Shown piece after piece: positions 1 to 9,780 of a DNA stretch of 36,055 nt (position 1 is its first letter; every line of letters begins with the position of its first letter). Position numbers and translations under genes: made by a program. Origin of the DNA: Lactobacillus sp. (GTDB lineage: Bacteria > Bacillota > Bacilli > Lactobacillales > Lactobacillaceae); NCBI GenBank assembly GCA_022651245.1, contig JALCQM010000029.1, positions 1-36,055 of the forward strand, in the 5' to 3' direction. Below the pieces are notes generated by a model, which did no database searches, was not told where the DNA came from, and was given only the letters and a program-made list of their open reading frames with translations.

Positions 1-82
1 ATTCAGTTCCTCTAGAATAGCTAGTTTTTCAAGCGCTGTGTGTCTGGATCTTGGCATACAAAAATCCCTCCATAATCATCAA

Positions 83-523
83 ATGAATTATTGTATTTCA
101 TCTGACAACCATAAAGGGATTATCGCAGAAACCCAAACGACGGGTTTGCAGGGGGCTTTCCTGATTCCGGCCAGCCCAGGCGTGGCAATTGCTTTTCGTC
201 AGGCGCGGGTGTATATTGTGCGCAAGTCAAAGATCACGGGGGAATGCGTAATGTTCAAACGACACAAACCGGACTTACAGGTGTTATCGGCGTTGACCGC
301 AGCAGTTGCGGCGACGGCGGCAATGCCGAAATTGCAGCAGCAATTGACGGCTTTTGCAGCGGATTACCAACAAGGTAAAGTGAGCCGCGTCGCAATTGGC
401 GTGTTCTCAAGTCGTATTTCCCGGGTGATCTACCACCAGGATTACCAAGTGCCGACAGAGGTCTTGGCCTTGTTGTCGCTACTGAACCAAAGGACGACGA
501 CAGTTGATCCGGGCCTATCGTAA
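83..523 (+). CDS. Unrecognised small protein (start uncertain)
   Basis: I do not recognise this protein. The reading frame is open back to the window edge, so the gene may be longer. ATG at 83 gives 146 residues, GTG at 38 gives 161, and ATG at 251 gives 90; only the last has a passable ribosome binding site (GGGGGA, seven bases upstream). Base composition changes from AT-rich to GC-rich near base 120, so the true coding part may begin inside the frame. The protein has an alanine-rich middle (residues about 65-80 from 83), no clear membrane segment and no motif that I can name. It ends just before a strong terminator, which supports a real transcript. A competence regulator was considered because of position but no matching motif is visible. 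Confidence 0.4.
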   Translation: MNYCISSDNHKGIIAETQTTGLQGAFLIPASPGVAIAFRQARVYIVRKSKITGECVMFKRHKPDLQVLSALTAAVAATAAMPKLQQQLTAFAADYQQGKVSRVAIGVFSSRISRVIYHQDYQVPTEVLALLSLLNQRTTTVDPGLS

Positions 524-530
524 TAAACCT

Positions 531-558
531 AAGTCTGGTGGCAACGCCAGACTTTTTT
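531..558 (+). terminator. Intrinsic terminator after the first gene
   Basis: AAGTCTGGTG pairs with CGCCAGACTT around a GCAA (GNRA-type) tetraloop, followed directly by a run of T. It begins eight bases after the stop codon at 521-523. Confidence 0.85.
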
Positions 559-605
559 ATTGCGTGTCCTAATTATGCTATGATGAATTAAAGGAGTGAA
601 CGCCG

Positions 606-962
606 ATGAAATTAATTGAAAATCCGATCCGCTTAAACGCGAGCTTGCACAAGATGTTGCCGTACACGATGCGTTACCTGTATGGGAAACATAACGGTAC
701 CGTGAAGATGTTCCGCCTGTATACACTCGGGTCAGTCCACGTGCACTATGTTGAAGGCTTCACGAAGACAGATGTGATCTTGACCCATGACCACCGCCAG
801 GTTAAGCAAGAAGAAATTGATTTTGTGATCAGCAAGTTGTTCCCAGATGTTCCTGCTGATCAACTAAAGGTCGATCCTGAAGCGAAGCCCGAAATCGAAG
901 CTGCGGTTCGCCGCAAGTTGCCATTCAAAGATATGGTGATCATCGAATTACCGACCGCCTAA
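606..962 (+). CDS. DUF1827-like small protein
   Basis: This encodes 118 residues of unknown function. The pattern of an N-terminal MKLI, a central LYTLGSVHVHYV strand followed by DVIL, and a C-terminal VIIELP resembles the DUF1827 family of lactic acid bacteria as I remember it; this assignment is from memory and not from a search. The protein is small and basic to neutral with no membrane segment, so it is probably cytosolic. ATG at 606 follows AAGGAG at 591-596 with good spacing. It stands alone between a terminator upstream and the potassium transporter promoter region downstream. The family has no established role, so no function is assigned. Confidence 0.55.
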   Translation: MKLIENPIRLNASLHKMLPYTMRYLYGKHNGTVKMFRLYTLGSVHVHYVEGFTKTDVILTHDHRQVKQEEIDFVISKLFPDVPADQLKVDPEAKPEIEAAVRRKLPFKDMVIIELPTA

Positions 963-1107
963 ACGCGGGAAATCCCATCAAGAAGGCTTTTTAGCGCACT
1001 TGGTAGGATTTTTCTTTGGCTAGAACAAAAGTACTGATAGCTTTTCAGAAAGTGATGCGCTAGAATAGCTTCTGTTTGATTTCTAGAAATGGGAATGGAG
1101 AAACGAA

Positions 1108-2937
1108 ATGGCTCATTTGAAACGCTTCTTAGTGGGGAAACCCCTCAAATCCAATGAGGAAGGGGGGCAAAAGCTCGGCAAGCTCAAAGCCTTGGCGATG
1201 CTATCCAGTGACGCTTTATCCAGTGTCGCTTACGGGACGGAACAAATCGTCTTAGTTTTGACGACGTTATCGGCGGCGGCTATTTGGTATTCGCTACCGA
1301 TCGCGGCGTTTGTGCTCGTGCTGTTGTTGGCCTTGACCATGTCGTACCGGCAGATCATTCACGCTTATCCTAGCGGCGGGGGCGCGTATGTCGTCGCCAG
1401 TGAGAATTTAGGGCAAAATGCTGGTTTAGCCGCAGGTGGGAGCCTGTTGATCGATTACATGCTGACGGTGGCCGTATCAACATCGGCCGGGGCTGAGGCG
1501 ATCACCTCGGCGATCCCGGCGCTATACGGGCACCAGGTGGCGATTTCGCTGGTCATTATCGTGATCTTGGCGTTAATGAACTTGCGTGGCATGAGCGAAT
1601 CGGCTAACTTTTTGATGATTCCCGTGTATTTGTTCGTTTTGGCGATCACGGCAATGATCGTTTGGGGCCTGTACCAGATTGCCTCTGGTGCGATTCCGTT
1701 CAAAGCGACGGCCGTCGTTGGCGGCGTGGTGCCAGGTATCTCAGCGGCATTGATCTTCCGGGCGTTTTCCAGTGGGTCGAGTTCCTTGACCGGGGTCGAG
1801 GCGATTTCCAATGCGGTCCCGTTCTTCAAGAAGCCGCGTGAGCATAATGCGGCGTCGACACTCGCCATCATGGCAGCCATCCTGGGCTTCTTCTTCGCGG
1901 GGATCACCTTCTTGAACTATTGGTATGGGATCGTGCCGGAAGCTAAGGTCACGGTGTTGTCCCAAGTGGCAGCACATACCTTTGGCAATGGTGGCATCAT
2001 GTATTACGTCGTGCAGTTTGCCACCGCTTTGATCTTAGCCGTGGCCGCCAATACCGGGTTTTCGGCATTTCCAATTTTGGCGTATAACCTCGCCAAAGAT
2101 AAGTACTTGCCGCATATGTATATGGATCGTGGCGATCGGTTGGGCTACTCTAACGGGATCTTGACGTTAGCGATCGGGTCCGGCATCTTGATCACGATTT
2201 TCCAAGGTTCGACGGAGCGCTTGATCCCACTGTACGCGGTCGGGGTGTTCATTCCGTTTACGCTGTCGCAGTCCGGGATGATCCGGCACTGGTGGCGTAA
2301 CCGCGGTAAGGGCTGGCTTGGCAAGAGCTTTGCTAACTTCTCAGGGGCGTTGATCTCCTTTGCGATCCTCGTGATCTTATTTGTTTACCGGCTACCCGAC
2401 ATTTGGCCGTTCTTCATTATCATGCCGTTGTTGATTGCCGTTTTCTATAAGATTCACACGCATTATAAAGAAGTGGCGGCCCAATTGCGGTTACCTGAAG
2501 AAGTGGCAAAGCACGAGTATTCCGGCTCGACAGTCATCGTTTTGGTCGGTAACGTGACGCGGGTGACGCGTGGCGCGCTGAATTACGCCCAGACGATCGG
2601 GGATTACGTCATCGCGATGCACGTGTCGATGGATGAAAACCCTAATAAGGAACACGAAACGCAAGACGAGTTCAAGCGGGACTTCCCTGATGTGCGGTTC
2701 GTCGATGTGCACTCGTCTTATCGCTCGATCACGGGCCCGACGATCCGATTTGTGGATATCATCGCCAAAAACGCGGCAAAGCGAAACTTTACCACTACCG
2801 TCTTGATTCCGCAGTTCGTCCCGAAGCAACCGTGGCAGAATATTTTGCATAACCAGACCAACGTCCGGTTGCGCACGGCCTTTGCCTCACGCGAAAACGT
2901 GATCATTGCTACTTACAGTTACCACCTCAAGCGCTGA
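1108..2937 (+). CDS. kimA: KimA-type potassium importer (APC superfamily)
   Basis: This 609-residue protein agrees closely with Bacillus subtilis KimA (YdaO), a high-affinity proton-coupled potassium importer of 607 residues. The N-terminus (KRFLVGKPLKS, then KLKALAMLSSDALSSVAYGTEQ), the glycine-rich stretch after YRQIIHAYP and the ALTGVEAISNA-like segment (SLTGVEAISNA here) are diagnostic. About twelve membrane segments occupy residues 30-450; the rest is a cytosolic domain with a universal-stress-like fold that in KimA binds cyclic di-AMP and reduces transport. ATG at 1108 follows GGAG at 1097-1100. TAGAAT at 1061-1066 may be the -10 box. No ydaO-type cyclic-di-AMP riboswitch is visible in the 145-base leader, so control here is probably at the protein level. 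The downstream terminator makes it a single-gene unit. Confidence 0.88.
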   Translation: MAHLKRFLVGKPLKSNEEGGQKLGKLKALAMLSSDALSSVAYGTEQIVLVLTTLSAAAIWYSLPIAAFVLVLLLALTMSYRQIIHAYPSGGGAYVVASENLGQNAGLAAGGSLLIDYMLTVAVSTSAGAEAITSAIPALYGHQVAISLVIIVILALMNLRGMSESANFLMIPVYLFVLAITAMIVWGLYQIASGAIPFKATAVVGGVVPGISAALIFRAFSSGSSSLTGVEAISNAVPFFKKPREHNAASTLAIMAAILGFFFAGITFLNYWYGIVPEAKVTVLSQVAAHTFGNGGIMYYVVQFATALILAVAANTGFSAFPILAYNLAKDKYLPHMYMDRGDRLGYSNGILTLAIGSGILITIFQGSTERLIPLYAVGVFIPFTLSQSGMIRHWWRNRGKGWLGKSFANFSGALISFAILVILFVYRLPDIWPFFIIMPLLIAVFYKIHTHYKEVAAQLRLPEEVAKHEYSGSTVIVLVGNVTRVTRGALNYAQTIGDYVIAMHVSMDENPNKEHETQDEFKRDFPDVRFVDVHSSYRSITGPTIRFVDIIAKNAAKRNFTTTVLIPQFVPKQPWQNILHNQTNVRLRTAFASRENVIIATYSYHLKR

Positions 2938-2953
2938 GCGGCGCTCAAGTCAC

Positions 2954-3008
2954 AGACCCCTGACCAGTCACGATCCAACGTTGTGGATTGACTCGGCAGG
3001 GGTCTTTT
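2954..3008 (+). terminator. Intrinsic terminator after kimA
   Basis: AGACCCCTG (2954-2962) pairs with CAGGGGTCT (2997-3005), followed by TTT. The loop contains a second stem, ATCCA with TGGAT, flanked by AGTC/GACT. Its inner layout faintly recalls the dispersed hairpins at 21976, 32034 and 35841. Confidence 0.8.
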
Positions 3009-3067
3009 GCGGCCTTTGGTGGCGAGCGCGTGAGGCGGCGATTTGGTTCGAAAAGTAAAAATAACGC

Positions 3068-3096
3068 TTGTTTTTAGTAAGCTGGAATGCTATGGT
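3068..3096 (+). promoter_or_regulatory. Sigma-A promoter of the structured RNA upstream of mutS
   Basis: TTGTTT (3068-3073) and TATGGT (3091-3096) are separated by exactly 17 bases. The predicted start near 3102 coincides with the first base of the helical region described next. Confidence 0.6.
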
Positions 3097-3098
3097 AA

Positions 3099-3285
3099 TC
3101 TGAAGATTCAGTGTCGTGTTTTGTGCGCCGACTACTGCGTGTCAAACACGGCTGCTTGACCGTTTTGGTGAGGATCAAGTGTGCTGAATCGGTCGTTGTC
3201 AGATGGGCGATTTAGCCCATGAGCTTTCAACGCATGAGAGAGAGGTCGCTTTTGGTCAGGAGACGCCGAAAGCGGCCTTTGTGCG
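3099..3285 (+). ncRNA. Candidate structured small RNA (about 185 nt)
   Basis: The segment carries a three-way-junction-like fold. TCTGA (3099-3103) pairs with TCAGA (3199-3203) and GATTCAG (3105-3111) with CTGAATC (3184-3190). Inside, CGTGTTT (3115-3121) pairs with AAACACG (3144-3150), and CTTGA (3155-3159) with TCAAG (3175-3179). A hairpin ATGGGC/GCCCAT follows at 3203-3220. A terminator-like stem GGTCGCTTT (3244-3252) with AAAGCGGCC (3269-3277) and trailing T closes it. A promoter lies directly upstream, and mutS has a separate -10-like TACAAT at 3312-3317, so an independent RNA is more likely than a simple leader. I see no AGGGTGGNACCGCG T-box element and no riboswitch core that I know. 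Confidence 0.5.
3243..3283 (+). terminator. Terminator of the structured RNA
   Basis: The stem GGTCGCTTT/AAAGCGGCC is extended inward by T-G and GG/CC pairs, then TTTGTGCGTTTT. The T-run is interrupted, so termination may be partial and some transcripts could reach mutS. Confidence 0.55.
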
Positions 3286-3352
3286 TTTTAGCGACGCTGT
3301 GGCAATCATGATACAATGGGTGCAGACGATAATTCAAAGATAAGGTGACAAG

Positions 3353-5926
3353 ATGCCCCAAAAAACTCAAGATACCCCAATGATGCAACAGTATCAGGCG
3401 ATCAAGGACCAGTACCCTGACGCTTTTTTGTTCTACCGAATTGGGGATTTTTACGAATTATTCTATGATGACGCGATCAAAGGCGCACAATTGCTCGAGT
3501 TGACGCTGACGGCGCGCAATAAAGCCGCAGAGGATCCGATCCCGATGTGTGGCGTCCCGCACCATGCGGCCCAAAGCTATGTGGATATTTTGGTGGATCA
3601 AGGCTACAAGGTGGCAATCTGTGAGCAAACTGAAGATCCTAAGCAGGCCGTGGGGATGGTCAAACGTGAGGTGATCCAGCTGGTCACGCCAGGGACGACC
3701 ATGGCGATTCGGCCAGGTGACGCCAAGGCGAATAACTACTTGACGGCGGTGTTGCCGCAGGACGGACGCTATGGGTTTGCGTATGCGGATCTGTCGACTG
3801 GTGAATTGAAGGTCACGGCACTGGCGCACCGCTTCGCCGTCCAAAATGAGTTAGCGGCGCTAGGAACGCGGGAGATCGTGGTGCCTGAGACGCTGTCAGA
3901 AGCGGATGCGCAGTGGCTGGGTCAAGGCCGGCTGTTATCCCGTCAAGCCCAAGGGGAGGCGGCTGCCGAAGCCAGCTATGTTAGTCAAGACTTGACGCAA
4001 CCGCTGCAATCGGCGGTGGTCGTGATGCTGATGCAGTACCTGTTGGCGACGCAAAAACGCAGCTTGGCGCACATTCAAAAGGCGGTGAGTTACCAACCCT
4101 CCAGCTTCTTGGAAATGGATCAAGACGCGCGGACGAACCTCGACATTTTGAAAAACTCGCGGACCGGGCGTAAAGGCGATACCTTATTAAGCATCTTGGA
4201 TCAAACCAAGACGGCGATGGGCGGCCGGCTTTTGAAGCAGTGGCTCGATCGGCCACTCCTGGATCTCCAACAGATCAAGTCGCGTCAAGACCAGGTGCAA
4301 GACTTGCTGGACCACTATTTTGAACGGAGCGAATTGCAAGAACGCCTGACGAAAGTCTACGATCTGGAGCGGCTTGCAGGGCGCGTGGCGTATGGTAATG
4401 TGAACGGGCGGGATTTGATCCAGTTGCAAACGTCTTTGGATCAGGTGCCGGCAGTGCAAGATATCTTAGCGCAACTTGATGATGGGGCGTTCGCGACGCT
4501 GCGCCAACAAATCGACCCCGTGCAAGATGTTGCGAACTTGATTCGGCGCGCGATCGAACCGGAAGCGCCGATTTCGATCACTGAAGGGGGCGTGATCTTG
4601 CGCGGCTACAACCAGCAGCTAGACACGTACCGCGATGCGATGGCTAACTCGAAGCAGTGGATCGCGGATCTGGAAGCGCAAGAACGAGAAGCAACAGGGA
4701 TCCACAACTTGCGCATTCGCTATAATAAAGTCGCCGGTTACTATATCGAGGTGACCAAAGGCAACCTCGATAAAGTCCCTGAAGGCCGTTATGAGCGTAA
4801 ACAGACGCTGACCAATGCGGAGCGGTTCAGCACCCCAGAGTTAAAAGACAAGGAAACGTTGATCCTGACGGCGCAAGAGTCTGCGACGGGCTTGGAATAT
4901 CAGTTATTCCAAGAAATCCGCCAGCAGGTGCAACAAGAGATCACGCGGCTGCAGCAATTAGCGTCTGTGGTCGCGGCGTTAGATATTTTACAAAGTTTTG
5001 CCGTGGTGGCGGAAAACAACCACTATATCCGTCCGGTGATGCACGCGGGGACGCATGCCGTGGCGATCCATGGTGGGCGCCACCCCGTCGTCGAACACGT
5101 GTTAGGGGCGCAACAATACATCCCCAACGATGTCCTCATGCAAGACGATACCGATATGCTGTTGATCACGGGTCCCAATATGTCAGGGAAAAGCACCTAT
5201 ATGCGGCAGTTGGCGCTGATCGTGATCATGGCCCAAGCGGGATGCTTTGTCCCTGCGGATGCGGCTGACTTGCCGATTTTTGACCAGATCTTTACGCGCA
5301 TCGGCGCGGCGGATAACTTGGCGGCTGGCCAGAGTACCTTCATGGTCGAGATGATGGAAGCCAACGCGGCCTTGGCCCACGCCACGGCCAGTTCGTTGAT
5401 CTTGTTTGATGAGATCGGGCGCGGGACGGCGACGTATGACGGAATGGCGCTGGCACAAGCCATCATCGAGTTCCTCCACGATCATGTGCATGCGAAGACG
5501 CTGTTTTCGACCCACTACCATGAGTTGACGAGCCTGGAAGATTCATTGACCAAGCTGCGCAACGTCCATGTCGGGGCGGTCGAAGAAAACGGCACGTTGG
5601 TCTTTTTACACAAAATGCTCCCGGGGCCAGCCGATAAGTCGTATGGGATCCATGTGGCGAAGTTAGCCGGCTTACCAACTGAATTATTGACGCGGGCGGA
5701 TACCATTTTGACCCGTCTAGAAGACACCGGGGCCAAGCAAGCGCCAGCGCCTGCGACCGCGCCACAGGTGCAAGAGGCGCAGCTCAGCCTCTTTACGCCA
5801 GAACCGGTGGTGCCAAAGCAAGATCCGCTCTTGGCGAAGGTCAAGCGGTTTGACTTGATGAATGCGACCCCGATGGACGCGATGAACTTATTGTATGCGT
5901 TACAAAAGCAATTAAAGAAGAAGTGA
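3353..5926 (+). CDS. mutS: DNA mismatch repair protein MutS
   Basis: This 857-residue protein recognises mismatches and small loops in newly replicated DNA and starts mismatch repair with MutL. The mismatch-reading Phe-x-Glu is F33-Y34-E35 in GDFYELF. The C-terminal ABC-type ATPase has the P-loop GPNMSGKST near residue 606, a DEIGRGT Walker B/signature region and the STHYHEL switch. The length is typical for the family. ATG at 3353 follows AAGGTG at 3341-3346. The stop codon is four bases before mutL, so the two are surely co-transcribed. TACAAT at 3312-3317 is a likely -10 box. The C-terminus holds a beta-clamp-like QLSLF peptide after an alanine/proline-rich linker, a common arrangement in Firmicutes. 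Confidence 0.98.
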   Translation: MPQKTQDTPMMQQYQAIKDQYPDAFLFYRIGDFYELFYDDAIKGAQLLELTLTARNKAAEDPIPMCGVPHHAAQSYVDILVDQGYKVAICEQTEDPKQAVGMVKREVIQLVTPGTTMAIRPGDAKANNYLTAVLPQDGRYGFAYADLSTGELKVTALAHRFAVQNELAALGTREIVVPETLSEADAQWLGQGRLLSRQAQGEAAAEASYVSQDLTQPLQSAVVVMLMQYLLATQKRSLAHIQKAVSYQPSSFLEMDQDARTNLDILKNSRTGRKGDTLLSILDQTKTAMGGRLLKQWLDRPLLDLQQIKSRQDQVQDLLDHYFERSELQERLTKVYDLERLAGRVAYGNVNGRDLIQLQTSLDQVPAVQDILAQLDDGAFATLRQQIDPVQDVANLIRRAIEPEAPISITEGGVILRGYNQQLDTYRDAMANSKQWIADLEAQEREATGIHNLRIRYNKVAGYYIEVTKGNLDKVPEGRYERKQTLTNAERFSTPELKDKETLILTAQESATGLEYQLFQEIRQQVQQEITRLQQLASVVAALDILQSFAVVAENNHYIRPVMHAGTHAVAIHGGRHPVVEHVLGAQQYIPNDVLMQDDTDMLLITGPNMSGKSTYMRQLALIVIMAQAGCFVPADAADLPIFDQIFTRIGAADNLAAGQSTFMVEMMEANAALAHATASSLILFDEIGRGTATYDGMALAQAIIEFLHDHVHAKTLFSTHYHELTSLEDSLTKLRNVHVGAVEENGTLVFLHKMLPGPADKSYGIHVAKLAGLPTELLTRADTILTRLEDTGAKQAPAPATAPQVQEAQLSLFTPEPVVPKQDPLLAKVKRFDLMNATPMDAMNLLYALQKQLKKK

Positions 5927-5930
5927 GTAT

Positions 5931-7841
5931 ATGCCTAAAATCCATCAATTATCTGCGACGTTAAGTAATCAAATCGCCGCCGGTGAAGTGATCGAGCGGC
6001 CAGCGAGTGTGGTCAAGGAACTGGTCGAAAATGCGATCGATGCCCAAAGTACCCAGGTCGACATTAACGTTAAAGAAGCCGGGATCGCCTTGGTCCAAGT
6101 GATCGATAACGGCATTGGGATCACCGCAGAAGATGTGCCGACGGCTTTTTTGCGGCACGCGACGTCGAAGATCTTAACGGTCCGCGACCTCTTTAACGTG
6201 ACCAGCCTCGGGTTTCGTGGCGAGGCGCTGGCGTCGATCGCGGCAGTGGCAGACGTCACGTTAGAAACGGCAACGGCCTCTGGGTTAGGCACGGTGGCTA
6301 AGGTCAAAGGTGGCGAACTGCTAGAACAGCACAGTGCGGCAGTGCGGCGCGGCACCCAGATTTCAGTGCGCGACTTGTTTTACAATACGCCGGCAAGGCT
6401 GAAATACATCAAGTCGCAACAAACGGAACTCGGGAAGATCGTCGACATTGTTAACCGACTCGCCTTAGCACATCCAGACATTGCCTTCACCTTAAGACAC
6501 GATGATAAGTTGGTGCTGAAAACGGCGGGCCATGGTGATCTACAGCAGACGTTAGCCGGTATTTACGGGGTGACGACGGCGAAGAATATGCTGGATTTTC
6601 ATGGCGAGGATCTCGACTTTAAGGTCTCGGGTTATTTTAGCTTACCGGACACCACCCGGGCGTCCCGCAATTATTTGACGTTAATGATCAATGGCCGCTA
6701 CATCAAGAACTATCAGCTGACTAAAGCGGTGATCGCCGGGTACGGGTCGAAGTTGATGGTCGGCCGCTACCCAATCGCGGTGATCGCGATCAAAATGGCG
6801 CCGTTGTTGGTCGATGTGAACGTGCATCCGACTAAACAAGAGGTGCGACTGAGCAAGGAAACGCAACTCGCCGACTTACTGGCGGCAACGATCAAAGCAC
6901 GTTTGGCGCAGGAAAACCTGATCCCCGAAGCACTGCATAACTTGCGGCAACGGGAACCGGTCGATTTAGACCAGCTGAGTATGACCTTGCAAGAAGTCGG
7001 TCCGCGCACCCAAGACCGGCCCCAGCAGCCGGCCCCACAAGCGCCGACAGCCACGTCGCCTGCACCGGAACCTAAAGCGTTTGGTCTGGCGATGTCTGAG
7101 TTAGCGGCCACCCCGATTTTTAAGGACCCTGAACACCTCGCGGCTTGGGATGCCAAATATGGGCCCAAAGCCGTTGTAGTCCCCCAAGAAGCTAAGGCAG
7201 AAACGCCGGCAGACCCAGTAGCACCGCAGCCGCGGTTTCCGGACCTGCGTTACCTCGCGCAGTTGCACGGGACCTACTTGTTAGCGGAGACGCCAGAAGG
7301 GTTTTATCTGCTCGACCAACACGCTGCCCAAGAGCGGGTCAATTACGAATACTATCGTCAAGAGATCGGTAAGGTCGCAGCGGATCAGCAACGCCTGCTG
7401 GTCCCAATTGTCCTCGATTATCCCGCCAGTGATGCCGTCATCATTCGCGATCGCCAAGAGACCTTGCACAGTGTCGGGTTGTATTTGGAAGATTTTGGGC
7501 AAAATAGTTTCGTGGTGCGGCAGCACCCAACGTGGTTCAAGGCGGGCCAAGAAGAAGCGACAATCAAGGAGATGGTTGACTGGGTTTTGCGTGACGGCCG
7601 GCTGACCGTAGCGGAATTTCGGGAGAAAACGGCGATCATGATGAGCTGTAAACGCGCCATCAAAGCGAACCACCACCTCGACGACCAACAAGCACAAGCG
7701 TTGTTGACCCACTTGTCCCAAGCGGAAAACCCGTTTAATTGTCCGCATGGGCGCCCGGTGTTGGTCCACTTCTCGAATACCGACCTGGAGAAGATGTTCA
7801 AGCGCATCCAAGATAGTCACGTGGCTAGGGGGGCAGAATGA
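5931..7841 (+). CDS. mutL: DNA mismatch repair protein MutL
   Basis: This 636-residue protein couples mismatch recognition by MutS to strand removal. The N-terminal GHKL ATPase shows [12 protein letters not shown], the ELVENAIDA helix, DNGIGI, ATSKI and GFRGEAL. A variable alanine/proline/glutamine-rich linker spans roughly residues 345-430. The C-terminal dimerisation domain keeps the metal-binding endonuclease motif DQHA-x2-E-x4-E near residue 462 and the NCPHGRP motif near 603, so this MutL should nick DNA itself, as expected in bacteria without MutH. ATG at 5931 follows the mutS stop by four bases. Its stop overlaps the start of maf. Confidence 0.97.
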   Translation: MPKIHQLSATLSNQIAAGEVIERPASVVKELVENAIDAQSTQVDINVKEAGIALVQVIDNGIGITAEDVPTAFLRHATSKILTVRDLFNVTSLGFRGEALASIAAVADVTLETATASGLGTVAKVKGGELLEQHSAAVRRGTQISVRDLFYNTPARLKYIKSQQTELGKIVDIVNRLALAHPDIAFTLRHDDKLVLKTAGHGDLQQTLAGIYGVTTAKNMLDFHGEDLDFKVSGYFSLPDTTRASRNYLTLMINGRYIKNYQLTKAVIAGYGSKLMVGRYPIAVIAIKMAPLLVDVNVHPTKQEVRLSKETQLADLLAATIKARLAQENLIPEALHNLRQREPVDLDQLSMTLQEVGPRTQDRPQQPAPQAPTATSPAPEPKAFGLAMSELAATPIFKDPEHLAAWDAKYGPKAVVVPQEAKAETPADPVAPQPRFPDLRYLAQLHGTYLLAETPEGFYLLDQHAAQERVNYEYYRQEIGKVAADQQRLLVPIVLDYPASDAVIIRDRQETLHSVGLYLEDFGQNSFVVRQHPTWFKAGQEEATIKEMVDWVLRDGRLTVAEFREKTAIMMSCKRAIKANHHLDDQQAQALLTHLSQAENPFNCPHGRPVLVHFSNTDLEKMFKRIQDSHVARGAE

Positions 7842-8398
7842 TGCTGATATTAGCGAGCCAATCGCCGCGTCGCCAAGAACTCTTAACCCGGATCACACCG
7901 GATTTCAGCGTCTGTCCGGCAACGATCGATGAACGGGCCTTGCCGCTGTTACCGCCGCCGGCTTATGTGCAGTCACTGGCGCAGGCTAAAGCGGCCGCCG
8001 TCGCCAAGACACACCCTGAAGCGATCGTGGTGGCTGCGGATACGATGGTCGTCTGGCAAGGGCAACTTTTGGGCAAACCAGCCGATCGGGTTGCGGCAGC
8101 GACCATGTTACAGGAGTTAAGCGGCCAGACGCATCAAGTACTGACTGGCTTGGCCGTTTTCTTTCCAGATGGGCGGCGCCAAGCAACGGTGGTGACGACG
8201 GCAGTTACGTTTTGGCCGCTGTCGCAAGCCGCGATCAACGCCTATTTAGCCACCGGCGAGTATCAAGACAAGGCGGGCGCGTACGGCATTCAGGGGCAAG
8301 GCGCGTTGCTGGTCCGTGCGCTACAAGGGGATTATTACAATGTCGTCGGCTTACCCATCAGCACCTTAGCGCGTCTGTTGGCCGCTGAACCGATATAA
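7838..8398 (+). CDS. maf: Maf family nucleotide pyrophosphatase
   Basis: This 186-residue protein belongs to the Maf/YhdE family, which hydrolyses non-canonical or excess nucleoside triphosphates (dTTP/UTP in the closest characterised subgroup) and is linked to septum formation. The N-terminal [11 protein letters not shown] loop, AADTMVVW, and the C-terminal [12 protein letters not shown] and [10 protein letters not shown] blocks are all present. ATG at 7838 overlaps the mutL stop (ATGA), with GGGGG as the binding site, so translation is coupled. Substrate choice cannot be fixed by reading. It is the last gene of the mutS-mutL-maf unit. Confidence 0.93.
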   Translation: MMLILASQSPRRQELLTRITPDFSVCPATIDERALPLLPPPAYVQSLAQAKAAAVAKTHPEAIVVAADTMVVWQGQLLGKPADRVAAATMLQELSGQTHQVLTGLAVFFPDGRRQATVVTTAVTFWPLSQAAINAYLATGEYQDKAGAYGIQGQGALLVRALQGDYYNVVGLPISTLARLLAAEPI

Positions 8399-8399
8399 A

Positions 8400-8431
8400 A
8401 AGAAGGCAAGCCTGCATGGGCGTGCCTTCTT
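8400..8431. terminator. Bidirectional terminator between maf and the TVP38-type gene
   Basis: AAGAAGGCA (8400-8408) pairs with TGCCTTCTT (8423-8431). A-rich sequence precedes it on the plus strand, giving T after the stem on the minus strand, so it can serve the convergent genes on both sides. Confidence 0.8.
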
Positions 8432-8456
8432 AGTGTTTAGCCGCAATGATTTGATG

Positions 8457-9050
8457 TTAGAAGAGGTGGCTTAGCCAGTGCGCGCCAGAAACCAGTGCCC
8501 ATGAATAAGCGGCGATGGTGAGCGGCTTGCCTAAGAAGATGATCAACAAAAAGCGGCGCCAAGACATTTTGGTGAGCCCGGCGATCAGACATAACGCGTC
8601 ATCTGGGGCCACTGGAAAGACGATCGCTAAAGCGAAGAACCAGTCGAAGCGGCGCTGATTTTTGGTATACGCCATGTATTTGGTGTAGGTGCGCTCACTG
8701 ATAATATGGCGGATAAACGCCTGGCCGTAGTGGCGAGCAAGCGCGAAGTTGATGATCGAGCCAATCACGATACCGATATAGTTGTAGCCAAAACCTGCCC
8801 ATGGGCCGAATAACAGCACGCCGACCGCGGTGCTGATACCGCCTGGAATCACAGGAATTACCACTTGGATGACTTGGATCAAGATGAACGCGGCAGGCCC
8901 TAGCCAACCGGCGTCGCTGAGGTAGCCTTGCAGACTGTTCAAGTCGTGGAAGATGCCGAGATGATACCAGTAAATGGTTAAGCCGACCGCAGCGGCCAGG
9001 CACAATAGCGTGCTGGCGTTAAGGACCTGGCGCGTTCGTGGTGCTTCCAT
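8457..9050 (-). CDS. TVP38/TMEM64 (VTT/DedA-like) membrane protein
   Basis: This 197-residue membrane protein has about five to six hydrophobic segments. The segment after the first loop (IPVIPGG-type reentrant, then a glycine-rich FGPWAGFGYNYIG stretch) and the later FPVAPDDALCLIAGL are typical of the VTT domain found in TVP38/TMEM64 and DedA proteins, which are linked to lipid scrambling and membrane homeostasis. The exact substrate is unknown. ATG at 9050 (minus strand) is preceded by a near-perfect AAGGAGGG. It is the only confident minus-strand gene in the window and interrupts the maf to ruvA plus-strand series, with a shared terminator at its 3' end and divergent promoters at its 5' end. 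Confidence 0.88.
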   Translation of the reverse strand: MEAPRTRQVLNASTLLCLAAAVGLTIYWYHLGIFHDLNSLQGYLSDAGWLGPAAFILIQVIQVVIPVIPGGISTAVGVLLFGPWAGFGYNYIGIVIGSIINFALARHYGQAFIRHIISERTYTKYMAYTKNQRRFDWFFALAIVFPVAPDDALCLIAGLTKMSWRRFLLIIFLGKPLTIAAYSWALVSGAHWLSHLF

Positions 9051-9124
9051 GTCATCCCTCCTTCACTGATACATTTAGTCTAGCAAAAGTAGCAGGCCTT
9101 GCCGATTGGACTTCAGCCCGATAT

Positions 9125-9152
9125 TGGGTAGGCGGGGAAACTATGTTAAAAT
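9125..9152 (+). promoter_or_regulatory. Likely promoter of ruvAB-queA
   Basis: TTGGGT (9125-9130) and TAAAAT (9147-9152) are 16 bases apart, upstream of the ruvA ribosome binding site. Confidence 0.4.
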
Positions 9153-9183
9153 AAACCAAACGTATGTACTGAAAGGATGCCCC

Positions 9184-9768
9184 ATGTACGAATTTATGCA
9201 AGGACGCGTCGCCGCAGTGAACCCTGGGTATATCGTCCTCGCTGTGAACGGGATCGGTTATCGCCTATTGGTCGCGAATCCCTATCACTTTGAGGTTGGC
9301 GCGGAGACGACAGTTTATGTGCAATTGATCATTCGCGATAACGATCAGGCGCTATATGGGTTTGCGACAGTCACGGATAAACAGACCTTTAATCAGCTGC
9401 TGACTGTGACTGGGATCGGCCCAAAATCAGCGTTGGCGATTTTGGCCAACGCGAACACAGAAGGCTTGGCCAATGCGGTCGCACAAGATGACGTTCGCTT
9501 TTTGACCAAGTTTCCTGGAATCGGTAAGAAAACGGCCCAACAGATTATTTTGGACCTTAAAGGCAAGCTAGAAGCCACCGGCCCCTTGCGCCAAGATTTG
9601 GCGCCAAAACCACAGGCAGACCCGCAATTGGCAGATGCCACCGCTGCTTTGGTGGCGTTGGGCTATCCGCAAAAGGCGGTCGATAAGCTCGTGCCGAAAT
9701 TAGAAGCGTCTACGGCGAAAACCACAGACGCTTATATGCGTTTGGGGTTATCATTGTTAAGCAAGTAA
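9184..9768 (+). CDS. ruvA: Holliday junction helicase subunit RuvA
   Basis: This 194-residue protein binds four-way DNA junctions and loads the RuvB motor for branch migration. The N-terminal OB-fold starts at MYEFMQGRV, two helix-hairpin-helix motifs are GIGPKSALAIL near residue 77 and GIGKKTAQQIILDLKGKL near 112, and the C-terminal RuvB-contact domain ends the protein. ATG at 9184 is chosen over an in-frame start at 9106 because the family begins with MYE(F/Y) and GAAAGGA lies at 9171-9177. ruvB follows after 12 bases. Confidence 0.97.
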   Translation: MYEFMQGRVAAVNPGYIVLAVNGIGYRLLVANPYHFEVGAETTVYVQLIIRDNDQALYGFATVTDKQTFNQLLTVTGIGPKSALAILANANTEGLANAVAQDDVRFLTKFPGIGKKTAQQIILDLKGKLEATGPLRQDLAPKPQADPQLADATAALVALGYPQKAVDKLVPKLEASTAKTTDAYMRLGLSLLSK

Positions 9769-9780
9769 AGGAGGGCGCAA

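Noticed and set aside
83-523. ComK-like competence regulator
   Set aside because: Length is roughly right but I could not find any of the conserved ComK motifs.
963-1107. Cyclic-di-AMP (ydaO) riboswitch before kimA
   Set aside because: The leader is only about 145 bases and I see none of the conserved ydaO core or a terminator hairpin before the gene.
1455-1977. Long minus-strand frames inside kimA, mutS, mutL, zwf and alaS
   Set aside because: They are opposite-strand shadows of well-identified genes, without ribosome binding sites or family motifs.
3099-3285. 6S RNA identity for the structured RNA before mutS
   Set aside because: The 5' end pairs with the middle of the transcript and not with its 3' end, so the long closing stem and central bubble of 6S RNA are missing.
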